DNA of 34,954 nt from Nitrospira sp. LK70 (GCA_011090425.1 PHGD01000039.1:1-34954); one strand, 5' to 3'; numbered from the stretch's first letter, positions 21,315 through 30,528 are shown. Numbers and translations: made by a program. The notes: generated by a model from the sequence alone, not told the origin.

Positions 21315-23957
21315 TCAGCTCCATCTGTCTTCCTGTTGAGGAGACGGCTCGATACAAATGGTCCCTGATGCGGCGTCAATCGTGATGCGCTGCCCATCAG
21401 CAAACCTTGCCATGGCTCCTTCAACGTTGACGATGGTCGGCAGTCCGTATTCGCGAGCGATGATGGCTCCATGAGACAATGTGCCGCCCATTTCCGAGAT
21501 CAAGCCACCGGCAAGACCGAAAAGCGGAGCCAATCCGGGGTCGATAACCGGGACCACCAGAATCTCCCCCGGCATCACCCTGCTCCAATCCGCCGACGAA
21601 CGGACCACTCGCACCGGACCTGTCACGTTTCCGACGCTGATCGGCGTGCCCGACAAGACGCCGTTCCTTTCAGATTTGTCGGATGTCACGATCTGTTCGC
21701 TCGCGGTTTCCCAGTCGCGGATCGTGCCCGGTACCTCGAGTGCTGCATCGTGATCTCGTTCGGCTCTCCGGGCCTTGATCACGGCCTTCCAGTCTCGTGT
21801 GTCTCCGGCCAACAGGTCGTCCCGGTCGCCGGTCGTCAGAAAAAAGATGTCGTCAACCTGGTGGAGCCGACCCTGCTCGACCAGAAGGTCTCCGAGGCGC
21901 ACCAAGAGACTGCGGAGGGCCGTCGAGTAATACATCAGGTGGTGTCGATTGGCTTCACGCAATGCGAAGAAGCGACAGACCCTTCTGTAACACCACATAA
22001 AGAGCATCCACCTATGGTAGCGTCGCCCGATGCGTTGTTTGATCCGAGCCAGCGCAGCGGTTCTGGCGTTGCCCTGGCGCAAGAGGATGCTCTTCTGTGA
22101 AGGTGAGCCGGCGATGAGTTGAACACGCACGATAGCCAGAATTGATTCGGGGGTATCGACCAGACGGGGTGACATGAGGTCTGATTCACCGACTGCACGA
22201 TGCCCATAGTCCTCCAAGTACCGGTCGAAGGTCCGTAGGAATTTCGTGTCGGCGAGAGTCTCACGAAATCCTGAAGCTATCCATGGTTCCGATGAGAGAA
22301 ATGTGCCTGCCGCCGGTTCGTCTCGGGCAATATCCGTCAGCTCGGCAAGGCGGACAATCTGTTGTGCACTGATGACGGTTCCTTGGCCTTGAAGAGCGGC
22401 GTTCAACAAACCCCTCCAGTCTGGCCCGAGCCACCGAGGCAGGAATCGGCTGAAAACCCCGAGGCATTGGCCGACGCCACCGACAATGCCGAACGTGACG
22501 TCGCGGCCCTCTAACCAGGGGCCGAACCTGTCGAGCTCGCGTACGAGTTCTTCCACCGACAGGTGCAGAATGTGCTCACGGCGATACGTCGAAGCCAGTT
22601 CCTTCATTTCCCGGAACAATCGTGGCCCGGACCGCTCAACCCGCCGCATTTCCGCCCACATCATCCACAAGGCCCGAGGAAGCGCCGCTCCCTTGAGCGG
22701 CTGTACTTTTGGGATGGTTTGCAACGGTTCGCCGCCCATCTGTTCGGCGTTCAGCGATGGGTCCCCGCCTAGTTGGGCTATCAGGATATGGAACAGAGTC
22801 ACGTTCAGATAAGGGCGTCCTCGCAGGACACGGACCGCCGTAAGCCCCTCGGGGATACAGCATCCAAGTCTTCGATAATGAGAAAGCACATGGCGGTCCA
22901 TGAACCGTTCAAGAAATGAGAGACTCAAGAGACTCGGTAGTTCCGGCAACGTCTCTTTGAAATTCGTTCGCGACCACTCGCAGTCGTCGTTCGTGAGATT
23001 GGAGGCAGGACGAACTGTCGTAATCGGCCTGGCCTGTACGAGCCACAGTTGCTCCGCATCGAAAGCCCATTCGAGATCGATCGGGTGTCCGAAGGCTTGT
23101 TCAGCCTGTTTGGTCGTCTGTGCGAGGGAAAAGAGCTGCGCGTCGGTGAGTGATGATTGGATGTGGGTCGCGTCGCCAAACCGTTCGACTTGCAGCCCCT
23201 CCTTGGAAACGGCCAGTCGTTGGGAGTGATGCGCAAGGATACGCTTGCGAACCAAGATCGGACGCTTGTCATGAGTGACCTCCACGACATACTGGTCCGG
23301 CTTGACTGTGCCATCGACCAGCGATGCTGCGAGACCAGGTACGGCGTTGATCGTCACCTGATTCGATCGCCCGGTCACGGGATGTATTGAATAGGCCACT
23401 CCCGCCGATTGAGCGTCGATCATCGGTTGGATCACCACCGCCATCCTTGGAGCGGTCTGGTCCTTCGTGTGAGCTACGTAGCTCATCACCCGTTCTTCCC
23501 ACAGTGAAGTCCAGAGGTCCATCACCGCAGAATCAATGTCTGACAGAATCACGCCCAGGTGAGTGCGATAGAGCCCGGCGAAGCTGGTGTGAGCGGCATC
23601 CTCGTTCGTGGCTGATGATCGGACGGTCCAGCGTTGGCTTGGCGCTAGACTGAGGGCTTGGAGTGTCATCCGCCATTGAACGGCAAGTTGGAAAATTTCT
23701 GCTTGTCTGATGCGAGTCCGGCAAGCGCCTAGCGCCGACGCCCGCTCGTCTCCAGATAATGCACGGGCCCTCTGCCACTCCTCATTCTCGACAAACCCTA
23801 AGGCCTGCAAGCACTGGATGTACGCTTCTGTCGTGACGCAGAACCCTTGGGGGACAGAGAAGCCGGCCGCGATGAGCTTTGCGAGCCCGGTGGCCTTTCC
23901 TCCTGTGAGAGTGACATCGTGACACTGAGACAATGGAAGGATAAGGGGACGGGCCAT
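21315..23957 (-). CDS. PEP-synthase-like dikinase, rifampicin-phosphotransferase architecture
   Basis: This 880-residue protein has an N-terminal ATP-binding domain with GGKATGLAKLIAAGFSVPQGF (about 19-39), VRSSATNEDAAHTSFAG and VQPMIDAQSAGVAYSIHP-like segments, ending at LEWAFDAEQLWLVQARPI (about 300-315). A large central domain (about 330-770) without known motifs comes next. The C-terminal phosphohistidine domain carries GGTLSHGAIIAREYGLPTIV, with His829. There is no PEP-binding TIM barrel, so this is not a full PEP synthase. The order ATP-grasp / middle domain / His domain is that of rifampicin phosphotransferases; the middle domain decides the acceptor and is not recognised. It lies 15 bp after the glycerate kinase gene. 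Confidence 0.8.
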   Translation of the reverse strand: MARPLILPLSQCHDVTLTGGKATGLAKLIAAGFSVPQGFCVTTEAYIQCLQALGFVENEEWQRARALSGDERASALGACRTRIRQAEIFQLAVQWRMTLQALSLAPSQRWTVRSSATNEDAAHTSFAGLYRTHLGVILSDIDSAVMDLWTSLWEERVMSYVAHTKDQTAPRMAVVIQPMIDAQSAGVAYSIHPVTGRSNQVTINAVPGLAASLVDGTVKPDQYVVEVTHDKRPILVRKRILAHHSQRLAVSKEGLQVERFGDATHIQSSLTDAQLFSLAQTTKQAEQAFGHPIDLEWAFDAEQLWLVQARPITTVRPASNLTNDDCEWSRTNFKETLPELPSLLSLSFLERFMDRHVLSHYRRLGCCIPEGLTAVRVLRGRPYLNVTLFHILIAQLGGDPSLNAEQMGGEPLQTIPKVQPLKGAALPRALWMMWAEMRRVERSGPRLFREMKELASTYRREHILHLSVEELVRELDRFGPWLEGRDVTFGIVGGVGQCLGVFSRFLPRWLGPDWRGLLNAALQGQGTVISAQQIVRLAELTDIARDEPAAGTFLSSEPWIASGFRETLADTKFLRTFDRYLEDYGHRAVGESDLMSPRLVDTPESILAIVRVQLIAGSPSQKSILLRQGNARTAALARIKQRIGRRYHRWMLFMWCYRRVCRFFALREANRHHLMYYSTALRSLLVRLGDLLVEQGRLHQVDDIFFLTTGDRDDLLAGDTRDWKAVIKARRAERDHDAALEVPGTIRDWETASEQIVTSDKSERNGVLSGTPISVGNVTGPVRVVRSSADWSRVMPGEILVVPVIDPGLAPLFGLAGGLISEMGGTLSHGAIIAREYGLPTIVNVEGAMARFADGQRITIDAASGTICIEPSPQQEDRWS

Positions 23958-23972
23958 AGGTCGGCATAGTAG

Positions 23973-25310
23973 CTAGAGCAGGAGAGCGAGGTAAAGGTCG
24001 TTGACATTTGTTCCAGTAGGACCGGTATGGATATGGCACTTAAGGGCTTTCAAAACCGGGTAGGTATTGTGCCGATTTAAGGATGAGCGGAGATCAATGC
24101 CGAGTTTCTTTGCTCGCCCGACAGTGCTTCCGGTGACAATTGCTCCGGCTGCGTCGGTGGGTCCGTCGGTTCCGTCGGTGCCCAGTGCCACGACCCATGT
24201 GTTGGGGAGGCCGGCGATCTCGAATGCCGCAGCAGCGGCGAATTCCTGGGCACGTCCACCCTTTCCATGACCCGTGACCGTCACCGTGGTCTCGCCACCC
24301 GCCACCACGCAACAGGGGCGTTTCAAGTTACCAGGTCCCTCCATAACCGTCTTGGCAAGATCCGCCAACTGCTTCGCTGCTGCGCGCGCTTCTCCCACGA
24401 TAGGGTCCGAGACGAACTTGGTGTGGAGCCCTGCCTGCTGTGAGGCGCGCGCGACCGCTTCCAGCATCATCCGGTTGTTGCCGATGATGTGATGCTGCAC
24501 GGAGCGCAACCGCCGTGAACCAGGCTTCAAGGTCTCCGGCACATTTCCTGTTCGGCCTTGGCTCAAGTAGCGGCGTACGGCGACAGGTACGGCATGCCAG
24601 CATCTATACCGTTGCAACACTTCCACTGCGTCCCTAAACGTCGAAGGATCGCCTGCTGTCGGCCCCGAGCCGATCGAACCGAGATCATCGCCGAGAACAT
24701 CCGAGAGTAGGAGCGTCACAACCTTCGCCCCGGTGGACAGGGCCAACCCGCCACCTTTGACCAGTGACAAATGTTTCCTCACGACATTGATCTCATTGAT
24801 GGTTGCCCCGCTGCGGAGCAGCAGGCGCGTCGTGCGTTGCTTGTCGGTCAGCGTGACACCTGCGACTGGAGCCGGGAGCAGGCTCGATGCACCTCCGGAC
24901 AAGAGAACGAACAACAGATCGCGAGGGGCAAGGCCTTGGATCAGAGCCAGAAGCTGCTGAGTGGCCTCAAGTCCAGCACGATCTGGAATCGGATGACCGG
25001 CTTCGACCACGGTGATTCGTTTGGTGGCGAGTGTGTGACCTGTCTTGACGATGACGAGTCCATCTTCCAATCTTGTCCCTAAGGCCGCCTCTAATGCCTG
25101 TGCCATCCTTGCCGACGCCTTGCCGGCGCCGACTGCCGCTACACGATCGACACAGGAAAGGTCGTAGGTCCTACGTCCCACTCGCAAGGAATGTCTATTG
25201 AGTGAGACGCTGGTAAGGACGGCCTGATACGGGTCGGCAGCATCCAGACCTGCGGTTATCAGCTTTTGAAGGAGTGGCCGTGCAGGAGAAGCGGGAAGGC
25301 GAAGCCGCAT
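23973..25310 (-). CDS. Glycerate 2-kinase (MOFRL family)
   Basis: This 445-residue protein has an N-terminal DUF4147 domain (VDRVAAVGAGKASARMAQAL, VEAGHPIPD, FVLLSGGASSLLPAP, then NVVRKHLSLVKGGGLA and LLSDVLGDDLGSIGSGPT) and a C-terminal MOFRL domain with VAGGETTVTV, AQEFAAAAAF, ALGTDGTDGPTDAAG and a T-G-P-T-G-T-N-V-N-D-L end. It phosphorylates glycerate to 2-phosphoglycerate. ATG 25310 lies 5 bp after the transglycosylase stop and gives a natural start; the longer frame would overlap that gene. Its product feeds into PEP, which is interesting next to the dikinase downstream. Confidence 0.9.
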   Translation of the reverse strand: MRLRLPASPARPLLQKLITAGLDAADPYQAVLTSVSLNRHSLRVGRRTYDLSCVDRVAAVGAGKASARMAQALEAALGTRLEDGLVIVKTGHTLATKRITVVEAGHPIPDRAGLEATQQLLALIQGLAPRDLLFVLLSGGASSLLPAPVAGVTLTDKQRTTRLLLRSGATINEINVVRKHLSLVKGGGLALSTGAKVVTLLLSDVLGDDLGSIGSGPTAGDPSTFRDAVEVLQRYRCWHAVPVAVRRYLSQGRTGNVPETLKPGSRRLRSVQHHIIGNNRMMLEAVARASQQAGLHTKFVSDPIVGEARAAAKQLADLAKTVMEGPGNLKRPCCVVAGGETTVTVTGHGKGGRAQEFAAAAAFEIAGLPNTWVVALGTDGTDGPTDAAGAIVTGSTVGRAKKLGIDLRSSLNRHNTYPVLKALKCHIHTGPTGTNVNDLYLALLL

Positions 25311-25314
25311 GGCA

Positions 25315-26364
25315 CTAGGGAATCTTTTCTTGTTTGAAACAGCGGCTAGGACACGTCTGCCGGGGCACGCGGATTTGATAGGTGCCATGAGGGAGCACAT
25401 CTTTCTTAAACTCAGGATTCAGCATCTTGAGCTCGAGGAGGTACGTGCCGAATTCTTCGGCGATTGAGGTCATCGCGCGATGGGATTCCTTAATATTCAC
25501 TGTGATGGTTTCAATCTCAAGCGGCATGTAGAGATCCTTCTTGGTCAACCCGAGATACTTCTCCGGCTGGGAGTAGATTTCCTTCGCGGCGATGATACGG
25601 GGGACATACCGCAGGGTCTCGCGTGGGCCATGCATCTTCCAATAGTCGGAAATTTTTTGCTCCTTGAGCAGCTTGCGGATTCGTTCCTCGCCGGCGTTGT
25701 AGGAGGCCATGGCCAAGAACCAATCGTTGTCCTGAAAATCCTTGAGGTACTTGAGGTACTTCACGGCCGCTTCGGTGGACATTTCGAGATTTCGACGTTC
25801 ATCTCGGACGGCGTCGGTCTTCAGTCGATACCGGCGTCCGGTGGAGGGGATGAATTGCCATGGACCGGACGCCTTGGCTCTCGAGTAGGCGGCTGAAATG
25901 CACTTGCTCTCGACCAGCAACATATATTTGAGATCATCCGGTAAACCCGCATCGGCCAACTGCTTTTCGGCAGGAGGGAAACAACGCCCGGTCCGTTTGG
26001 CGAGGATGATGCTTTCACCTGCATCTTCCAAAAATTGATAGAACTCGTATTCGATCCGTTCTCTCACCTGCCAATTATCCAGAGGAACCGGCACCCCAGC
26101 AAATGTGATCTTGTCGGGCAGCTTGAATGAACTCAGAAAGAACCGCTCTCCCTCGCGTTTGATTTCCGGCAAAATGACTAGACGGTCTTCCGGTTCCGGT
26201 TGTGAGTCGAGCACCTCGGGCAAGAGAAGATCCTTCTCGCTTTCTGGTTGTTGGCCATTCGTCTCTGTTTGGTCGGGTGCCGCCGATACTGAACTGCCTA
26301 TCAGTAGAATAATGAAACTAATCGCAATCGTAGGAAGCAAGGATTGCTTGTGGCCGGTCATCAT
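25315..26364 (-). CDS. Membrane-bound lytic transglycosylase (SLT domain)
   Basis: This 349-residue protein has a signal peptide (about 1-29, LLPTIAISFIILLIGSSVSA). A linker follows, then a soluble lytic transglycosylase (MltD-like) domain from about 130: DLKYMLLVESKCISAAYS with catalytic Glu152, ASGPWQFIPSTGRRY, FLAMASYNAGEERI and ETLRYVPRIIAAKEI. It cleaves peptidoglycan between MurNAc and GlcNAc. The C-terminus (TVNIKESHRAMTSIAEEFG...) may be a degenerate LysM-like unit. GGAGGAG lies 9 nt before ATG 26364. It is the first gene of a unit with glycerate kinase and the dikinase. The shared transcript is probably an accident of packing. Confidence 0.9.
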   Translation of the reverse strand: MMTGHKQSLLPTIAISFIILLIGSSVSAAPDQTETNGQQPESEKDLLLPEVLDSQPEPEDRLVILPEIKREGERFFLSSFKLPDKITFAGVPVPLDNWQVRERIEYEFYQFLEDAGESIILAKRTGRCFPPAEKQLADAGLPDDLKYMLLVESKCISAAYSRAKASGPWQFIPSTGRRYRLKTDAVRDERRNLEMSTEAAVKYLKYLKDFQDNDWFLAMASYNAGEERIRKLLKEQKISDYWKMHGPRETLRYVPRIIAAKEIYSQPEKYLGLTKKDLYMPLEIETITVNIKESHRAMTSIAEEFGTYLLELKMLNPEFKKDVLPHGTYQIRVPRQTCPSRCFKQEKIP

Positions 26365-26470
26365 TCGCAGTCTCCTCCATGACGTACGAGCAGGAACTCA
26401 TACAGAAACGCGAAATTATGCTAACAGCTCACTCCATCACCGGCAAGGAGAATAGGGTTCCTGCTCGTGT

Positions 26471-26476
26471 TACACT
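26471..26476 (+). promoter_or_regulatory. Candidate extended -10 box before the uracil-DNA glycosylase gene
   Basis: TGTTACACT fits an extended -10 (TG-N-TACACT), and the box ends 9 nt before ATG 26486. The transcript would start almost at the start codon and may be leaderless. No good -35 is seen. Confidence 0.3.
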
Positions 26477-26485
26477 GTCGCCTCT

Positions 26486-27193
26486 ATGAGATCCCTGACG
26501 GTTTTGAACAAGACTATCACCGAATGCACGGCCTGTCCCCGGTTGGTCGTCTATCGAGAGGCCATTGCACGGCAGAAACGGAAACAATATCGTGATTGGA
26601 CCTACTGGGGGCGGCCGGTTCCCGGTTTCGGAGATCCCGGAGCGCGGCTCTATATACTTGGGCTCGCCCCTGCGGCACATGGTGGCAATCGGACGGGCCG
26701 CATTTTCACCGGTGATCGAAGCGGCGATTGGCTGTATGACGCATTGTATCGGTATGGATTCGCCAACCAGGCTGCATCGCAACACAGAGACGACGGTTTA
26801 TCCTTGACGGATTGTTACATCGGGGCACCCGTGCGGTGCGCACCGCCAGGTAACAAACCGACGCCGGATGAGTTTGAACGCTGCGGCCGATTCCTGCAGG
26901 AGGAGGTGCATCTCCTGAAGAATCACCGCGTGGTGATTGCTCTGGGAAAGATCGCCTTCGATCAGTACCTCAAGATCTGCCGGACCCAGGGGCGTGCCAT
27001 GCCGACGCCGGTCCCCAAATTTGGCCATGGTATCGTCTATCGCTTACCCTGGGACGTGACGCTGCTGGGTTCCTATCATCCCAGCCAACAAAACACGTTT
27101 ACCGGGAAATTGACCCGCTCGATGTTTCACGCGGTGTTTCGGAGGGCGAGAAAAGAAATTGGGTCATCGCGTAATCGAGTGGGTCGATTGTGA
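26486..27193 (+). CDS. Family 5 uracil-DNA glycosylase (UDGb type)
   Basis: This 235-residue 4Fe-4S enzyme removes uracil and related damaged bases from DNA. Cluster ligands are C14 and C17 (ECTACPR), C118 (VRCAPP) and C133 (ERCG). The first catalytic motif is ILGLAPAAHGGNRTGRIFTGD (about 57-77) with the Ala-Ala of family 5 in place of the acidic residue of family 4. The second motif is SYHPSQQNTFTGKLT (about 196-210). Both motifs are complete, in contrast to the divergent relative at 2799-3416. It lies divergent from the transglycosylase gene and is translated alone. Confidence 0.9.
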   Translation: MRSLTVLNKTITECTACPRLVVYREAIARQKRKQYRDWTYWGRPVPGFGDPGARLYILGLAPAAHGGNRTGRIFTGDRSGDWLYDALYRYGFANQAASQHRDDGLSLTDCYIGAPVRCAPPGNKPTPDEFERCGRFLQEEVHLLKNHRVVIALGKIAFDQYLKICRTQGRAMPTPVPKFGHGIVYRLPWDVTLLGSYHPSQQNTFTGKLTRSMFHAVFRRARKEIGSSRNRVGRL

Positions 27194-27666
27194 TCGTTTC
27201 AGGTCTTCGGCAACATGACTCAGAAAGGGATCAGTCAGGTAGGAGAATTCTTTCGATCCCCCATATTCAGTCCACTACATGTAGTATAGTCTCTTCTGAT
27301 ACGTACCATTACGTTTGCGTATTGAACCTTGTCACGTCCATGCCTCGTATCAACCCATTCTCGGACAACGCTTGTACCTCGGTATGAAATCGGCGCAAAG
27401 AAAAATCCCCATTGCAAAGTGGCGGCGGACGGCGTATAGGACATAGCAAGACATTCTAGTACCACCCAAATTTCAAGAACGCGTAACAGTTATAGCTCCA
27501 GGGTTTTGGTCGGGTCGCTTTCTTCTCTTTCGTGGCGGACGTTTTACCTGATCCGGAGGAGGGGTGTTTGCCAAGCATTGGACTTTGAAATTTCGAATCT
27601 TTTGAACCTATTCCTATTGTAGAGTTGCCACCACCTATCATCTTTATTCTAGTAGTGAGGTGCGAC
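27194..27666. other. Intergenic region upstream of the OmpA-family gene
   Basis: This stretch of about 470 bp contains a 12-bp palindrome, ACTACATGTAGT (27274-27285), close to a GTAGTATAGT run, and one small minus-strand frame (27456-27641). Otherwise it is AT-richer than its surroundings and shows no gene. It probably holds the promoter of the OmpA-family gene. Confidence 0.4.
27456..27641 (-). CDS. Possible small basic protein with aromatic C-terminus
   Basis: This frame of 61 codons begins MIGGGNSTIGIGSKDSKFQS. A Ser/Gly/Lys-rich middle (SGSGKTSATKEKKATRPK) follows, and it ends WSYNCYAFLKFGWY. It is divergent from the OmpA-family gene, with starts 26 bp apart. The aromatic end resembles C-termini of outer-membrane or secreted proteins, but there is no signal peptide and the ribosome site is poor. 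Coding status is uncertain. Confidence 0.3.
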   Translation of the reverse strand: MIGGGNSTIGIGSKDSKFQSPMLGKHPSSGSGKTSATKEKKATRPKPWSYNCYAFLKFGWY

Positions 27667-29091
27667 ATGATTACAAAGCTAATCTCCTTCGCCTTTCTCT
27701 TCACCGTCACGGTGAATGGCCAGGGATTGAGTCTGGCTGCTGATCCCCAGTCCATCGTCGAGAACCAGCAGGCCGCAGTGCGATCGGACAATGGTCAAGG
27801 TTCCCTCCTGGCCATGCTTGTCGGGTTCGTGAGACCGGCGGATGTTCGGCAGGCCCAACAGGACAACGAGGGCCTCTCGTATGTCCATAAAATCGACAGC
27901 GACGACACCTCTCCTGCTGCTTCAAGCGCCCCGATTACCCCTATCACTTCTATTACCGTGGACGCTCCTCCGAGCCAGGTTTCGGAAGCAGATAAAGAGA
28001 GCATGCGGTTGGAGCAACTCTTAGAGCAGCTCACCACCAAAGAGAAGGAGTTGGCCCTCCTGCGAGAAAGAACTGCGGCGGCAGCGAATCAACTGAACGT
28101 TGAGAAGACCCGCGCGGAAACGTTGGAAGCACAGCTGAACCAAAAGGAGCAGGAACTCGCTGGGCTCTGCACCCAACGAGACACCCACCAGGAAATGTCG
28201 CAGGAGTTGAACCGGACAAAGAGCAGACTGGAGTTGGCAAGACAACAGGTCAACGACATCGAGCGCCAATTTGCCACCAGCAACGACCAGCTCGACGAAG
28301 CGATGCAACGCATTGCGGACCTCGACTTGCAACTGGTGGCGAAAGAACAAGAATACCAGCTGGCCAAGGTCAACCTGGATAGGGAAATCGCTGCTCGAGA
28401 CACTCAGCTGGCACAGGCGAAGCGCTTGCTCGCGAGCCTGGGTAAGAGCCTACCGAAGCTGGCCAAGCAGGATCCCACCAACAAGAACGCGGTTCCTCGG
28501 CAAGCCGTCGCGACGACACGAGGCACGATCGACCTCACCAAGGTCAACGAGAAATTGATGACCGCACTCCAGGATGAGCTCAAACGGGGCAGCGTGGTGT
28601 TGGAGCAACGCGGAGACAAGTTAACCCTTGCGTTGTCGTCGGGTGAACTGTTCCCCAAAGGGCGAGCGACTATGACACCGACGGGAACCTCCTTGGTCAA
28701 GCGAATCGGCGTGGCCTTGCGTAAATTTCGTCCTCAAAGCGTCGAAGTTGCCGGACATACAGACAGCACACCGGTCAAGTACGATACTCGGCGCCCCTAT
28801 AAGGACAACACTGAGCTCTCTCGGGCGCGAGCCGAACATGCCGGCAAGGCTCTGATCAAGGGTGGGGTAGCTGCCGACCGAGTCAGGGCTGTCGGGTATG
28901 CGGACTCCCGCCCCATCGCGACCAACGACACGGAAGAAGGTCGGAGTAAAAACCGACGAGTCGAGATTGTCGTCAGCCAGTCGCCTGAGCCGATCGCCTC
29001 CGTTGGTGAAAAGGACGAACAGGGGGTAAGCACCAGCCGAAACAGCACTCCATCATATGGAGGAATGGTTCGAAAGGTCGTGAATCGCTGA
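27667..29091 (+). CDS. OmpA/MotB-domain coiled-coil protein
   Basis: This 474-residue protein has an N-terminal signal peptide (about 1-25, LISFAFLFTVTVNGQGLSLAA). A Ser/Pro linker follows, then a long coiled coil (about 115-265, ESMRLEQLLEQLTTKEKELALLRER and similar). A C-terminal OmpA domain (about 335-440) carries VEVAGHTDSTPVKYD, NTELSRARAEHAGKAL and GYADSRPIATNDTEEGRSKNRRVEIVV, with the D and R that bind meso-diaminopimelate. It probably anchors to peptidoglycan in the periplasm. GAGGTG before ATG 27667 is a good ribosome site. A strong hairpin follows the stop at 29102-29138. Confidence 0.88.
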   Translation: MITKLISFAFLFTVTVNGQGLSLAADPQSIVENQQAAVRSDNGQGSLLAMLVGFVRPADVRQAQQDNEGLSYVHKIDSDDTSPAASSAPITPITSITVDAPPSQVSEADKESMRLEQLLEQLTTKEKELALLRERTAAAANQLNVEKTRAETLEAQLNQKEQELAGLCTQRDTHQEMSQELNRTKSRLELARQQVNDIERQFATSNDQLDEAMQRIADLDLQLVAKEQEYQLAKVNLDREIAARDTQLAQAKRLLASLGKSLPKLAKQDPTNKNAVPRQAVATTRGTIDLTKVNEKLMTALQDELKRGSVVLEQRGDKLTLALSSGELFPKGRATMTPTGTSLVKRIGVALRKFRPQSVEVAGHTDSTPVKYDTRRPYKDNTELSRARAEHAGKALIKGGVAADRVRAVGYADSRPIATNDTEEGRSKNRRVEIVVSQSPEPIASVGEKDEQGVSTSRNSTPSYGGMVRKVVNR

Positions 29092-29101
29092 TTCTGCACT
29101 G

Positions 29102-29138
29102 ATGACCATGTCGGCCGCTCACTGGCCGACATGGTCAT
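29102..29138 (+). terminator. Perfect 15-bp hairpin after the OmpA-family gene
   Basis: ATGACCATGTCGGCC (29102-29116), a 7-nt loop GCTCACT, and the exact complement GGCCGACATGGTCAT (29124-29138). The stem is long and GC-rich but is not followed by a T-run, so it may be a Rho-aided terminator or an mRNA 3'-end stabiliser. Confidence 0.65.
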
Positions 29139-29440
29139 ACCGATCTTCCGCAAACCTATCTCTCCCGTGTTCTGAATGTCGCTCGCATCTGCGTTCTCTT
29201 CTCTCTCGTCGCGGCCAATAGACACACCATTTTGGCGTCTATGAATCCTCAAATCCTGCTGCCACGGTGATGACCATTTACGGTACAAGCCAGGTGTCCG
29301 TCGATGGCTTTAGTCCTGATGAATCATCGAGCGTGCAATACCAAGTTGCTTGTCTCACCAACCGTTCAATACAGATGCGCCAAATCGGCGCGCCGGTTAA
29401 CGGTATGTGAGGCAGCTGTAAGGAGAAGAAAGGAGCGGAT
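29139..29440. other. Intergenic region without a visible gene
   Basis: About 300 bp between the hairpin and the NTF2-like gene. I see no coding frame with family motifs and no clear promoter. AAGGAG before 29441 serves the next gene. Confidence 0.4.
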
Positions 29441-29812
29441 ATGACACGCGAAGAGGCGTTGGTATTTGTGGAAGAGTGGACTTCGGCATGGAACGAGCTC
29501 GCCGTCGAACGTGTGCTGGCTCATTTTGACGAGAACGTCTCGTTCACCAGCCCGACAGCACGAACCGTGGTAGGTATCAGTACGGTGGTTGGCAAGCAGG
29601 CACTGCGTGAATACTGGAACAAGGCGGTTGCGCACATTGGCTCACTGCAATTCGTGGTCGATCGAATCTTGTGGGACCCCAGCACGAGGGAGATGGCGAT
29701 TGTCTATATCTCCGAGATCGGTGGGCGAAAGAAGCGGGTCTCAGAGCAACTTACTTTTGGTCCGGATGGTCTGGTGGTGAGTGCCGAGGTATTCCACGGG
29801 GTGGACCTCTAG
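29441..29812 (+). CDS. NTF2-like (SnoaL-type) protein
   Basis: This 123-residue cone-shaped alpha+beta fold protein begins MTREEALVFVEEWTSAWNELAVERVLAHFDENVSFTSP, then G-K-Q-A-L-R-E-Y-W, and ends with beta strands MAIVYISEIGGRKKRVSEQL. Members bind small hydrophobic molecules or act as isomerases/hydrolases; the substrate here is unknown. AAAGGAG lies at good spacing from ATG 29441. No partner gene is obvious; the neighbouring gpmA is on the other strand. Confidence 0.78.
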   Translation: MTREEALVFVEEWTSAWNELAVERVLAHFDENVSFTSPTARTVVGISTVVGKQALREYWNKAVAHIGSLQFVVDRILWDPSTREMAIVYISEIGGRKKRVSEQLTFGPDGLVVSAEVFHGVDL

Positions 29813-29922
29813 CGACGTGCACACTTGTGAGTCACGAATTCGGACGAACCCGTCCTCCTCGACAACGAGAGTCCGCCGAGGTTCCCTCAAGGGTGAGAAC
29901 ATGAGTGCTATACGAGTCCCGC

Positions 29923-30528
29923 TCATAGATACCGGTGCGACAACACCTTGCCGTTCTTGTCGAATTCGTAGAGCAGCGGCACACCGGTGGGAATGTTCAG
30001 CTCCAGGACCTCTTCCTTCGACAATTGGTCCAGTTCCATCACCAACGCACGAAGACTGTTGCCATGTGCGGCAATGATGATGGTCTCTCCCTTCAGCAGG
30101 TGCGGTTTGATCATTTTCTGATAATAAGGCAACGCGCGCTCTGCCGTATCTTTCAGGCTTTCTCCACCGGGCGGTTTCACATCATAACTTCGCCGCCAGA
30201 TTTTCACCTGCGCATCGCCGTACTTCTTGGCGGTTTCGGCCTTATTCAATCCTTGGAGTTCTCCGTACATCCGTTCGTTCAGCGCCTTGTCCTTTTCAAT
30301 GGGAATATTCGTCTGCCCGAGGACTTCCAGCACGATTCTCAACGTTTCATTGGCGCGAGTCAGGACCGAGGAGAAGGCCCGGTCAAAGGCAAACCCACGG
30401 AGCTTTTCACCGGCCTGTTTGGCTTCCTCGATCCCCTTTTCGGAGAGAGGCACGTCTACCCAGCCGGTAAAACGGTTCTCCAAGTTCCACTGCGATTCAC
30501 CATGACGAAGTAAGACTAATCGAGCCAT
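29923..30528 (-). CDS. gpmA: 2,3-bisphosphoglycerate-dependent phosphoglycerate mutase
   Basis: This 201-residue histidine phosphatase-fold enzyme interconverts 3- and 2-phosphoglycerate in glycolysis/gluconeogenesis. [20 protein letters not shown] contains the phospho-accepting His9, and [15 protein letters not shown] follows. Then come [26 protein letters not shown] and [18 protein letters not shown] with the second catalytic His. ATG 30528 (MARLVLL) is the normal start; the seven extra residues of the longer frame have no support. AAAGGATG lies just before it. It is shorter than the E. coli enzyme, with a short C-terminus. Confidence 0.92.
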   Translation of the reverse strand: MARLVLLRHGESQWNLENRFTGWVDVPLSEKGIEEAKQAGEKLRGFAFDRAFSSVLTRANETLRIVLEVLGQTNIPIEKDKALNERMYGELQGLNKAETAKKYGDAQVKIWRRSYDVKPPGGESLKDTAERALPYYQKMIKPHLLKGETIIIAAHGNSLRALVMELDQLSKEEVLELNIPTGVPLLYEFDKNGKVLSHRYL

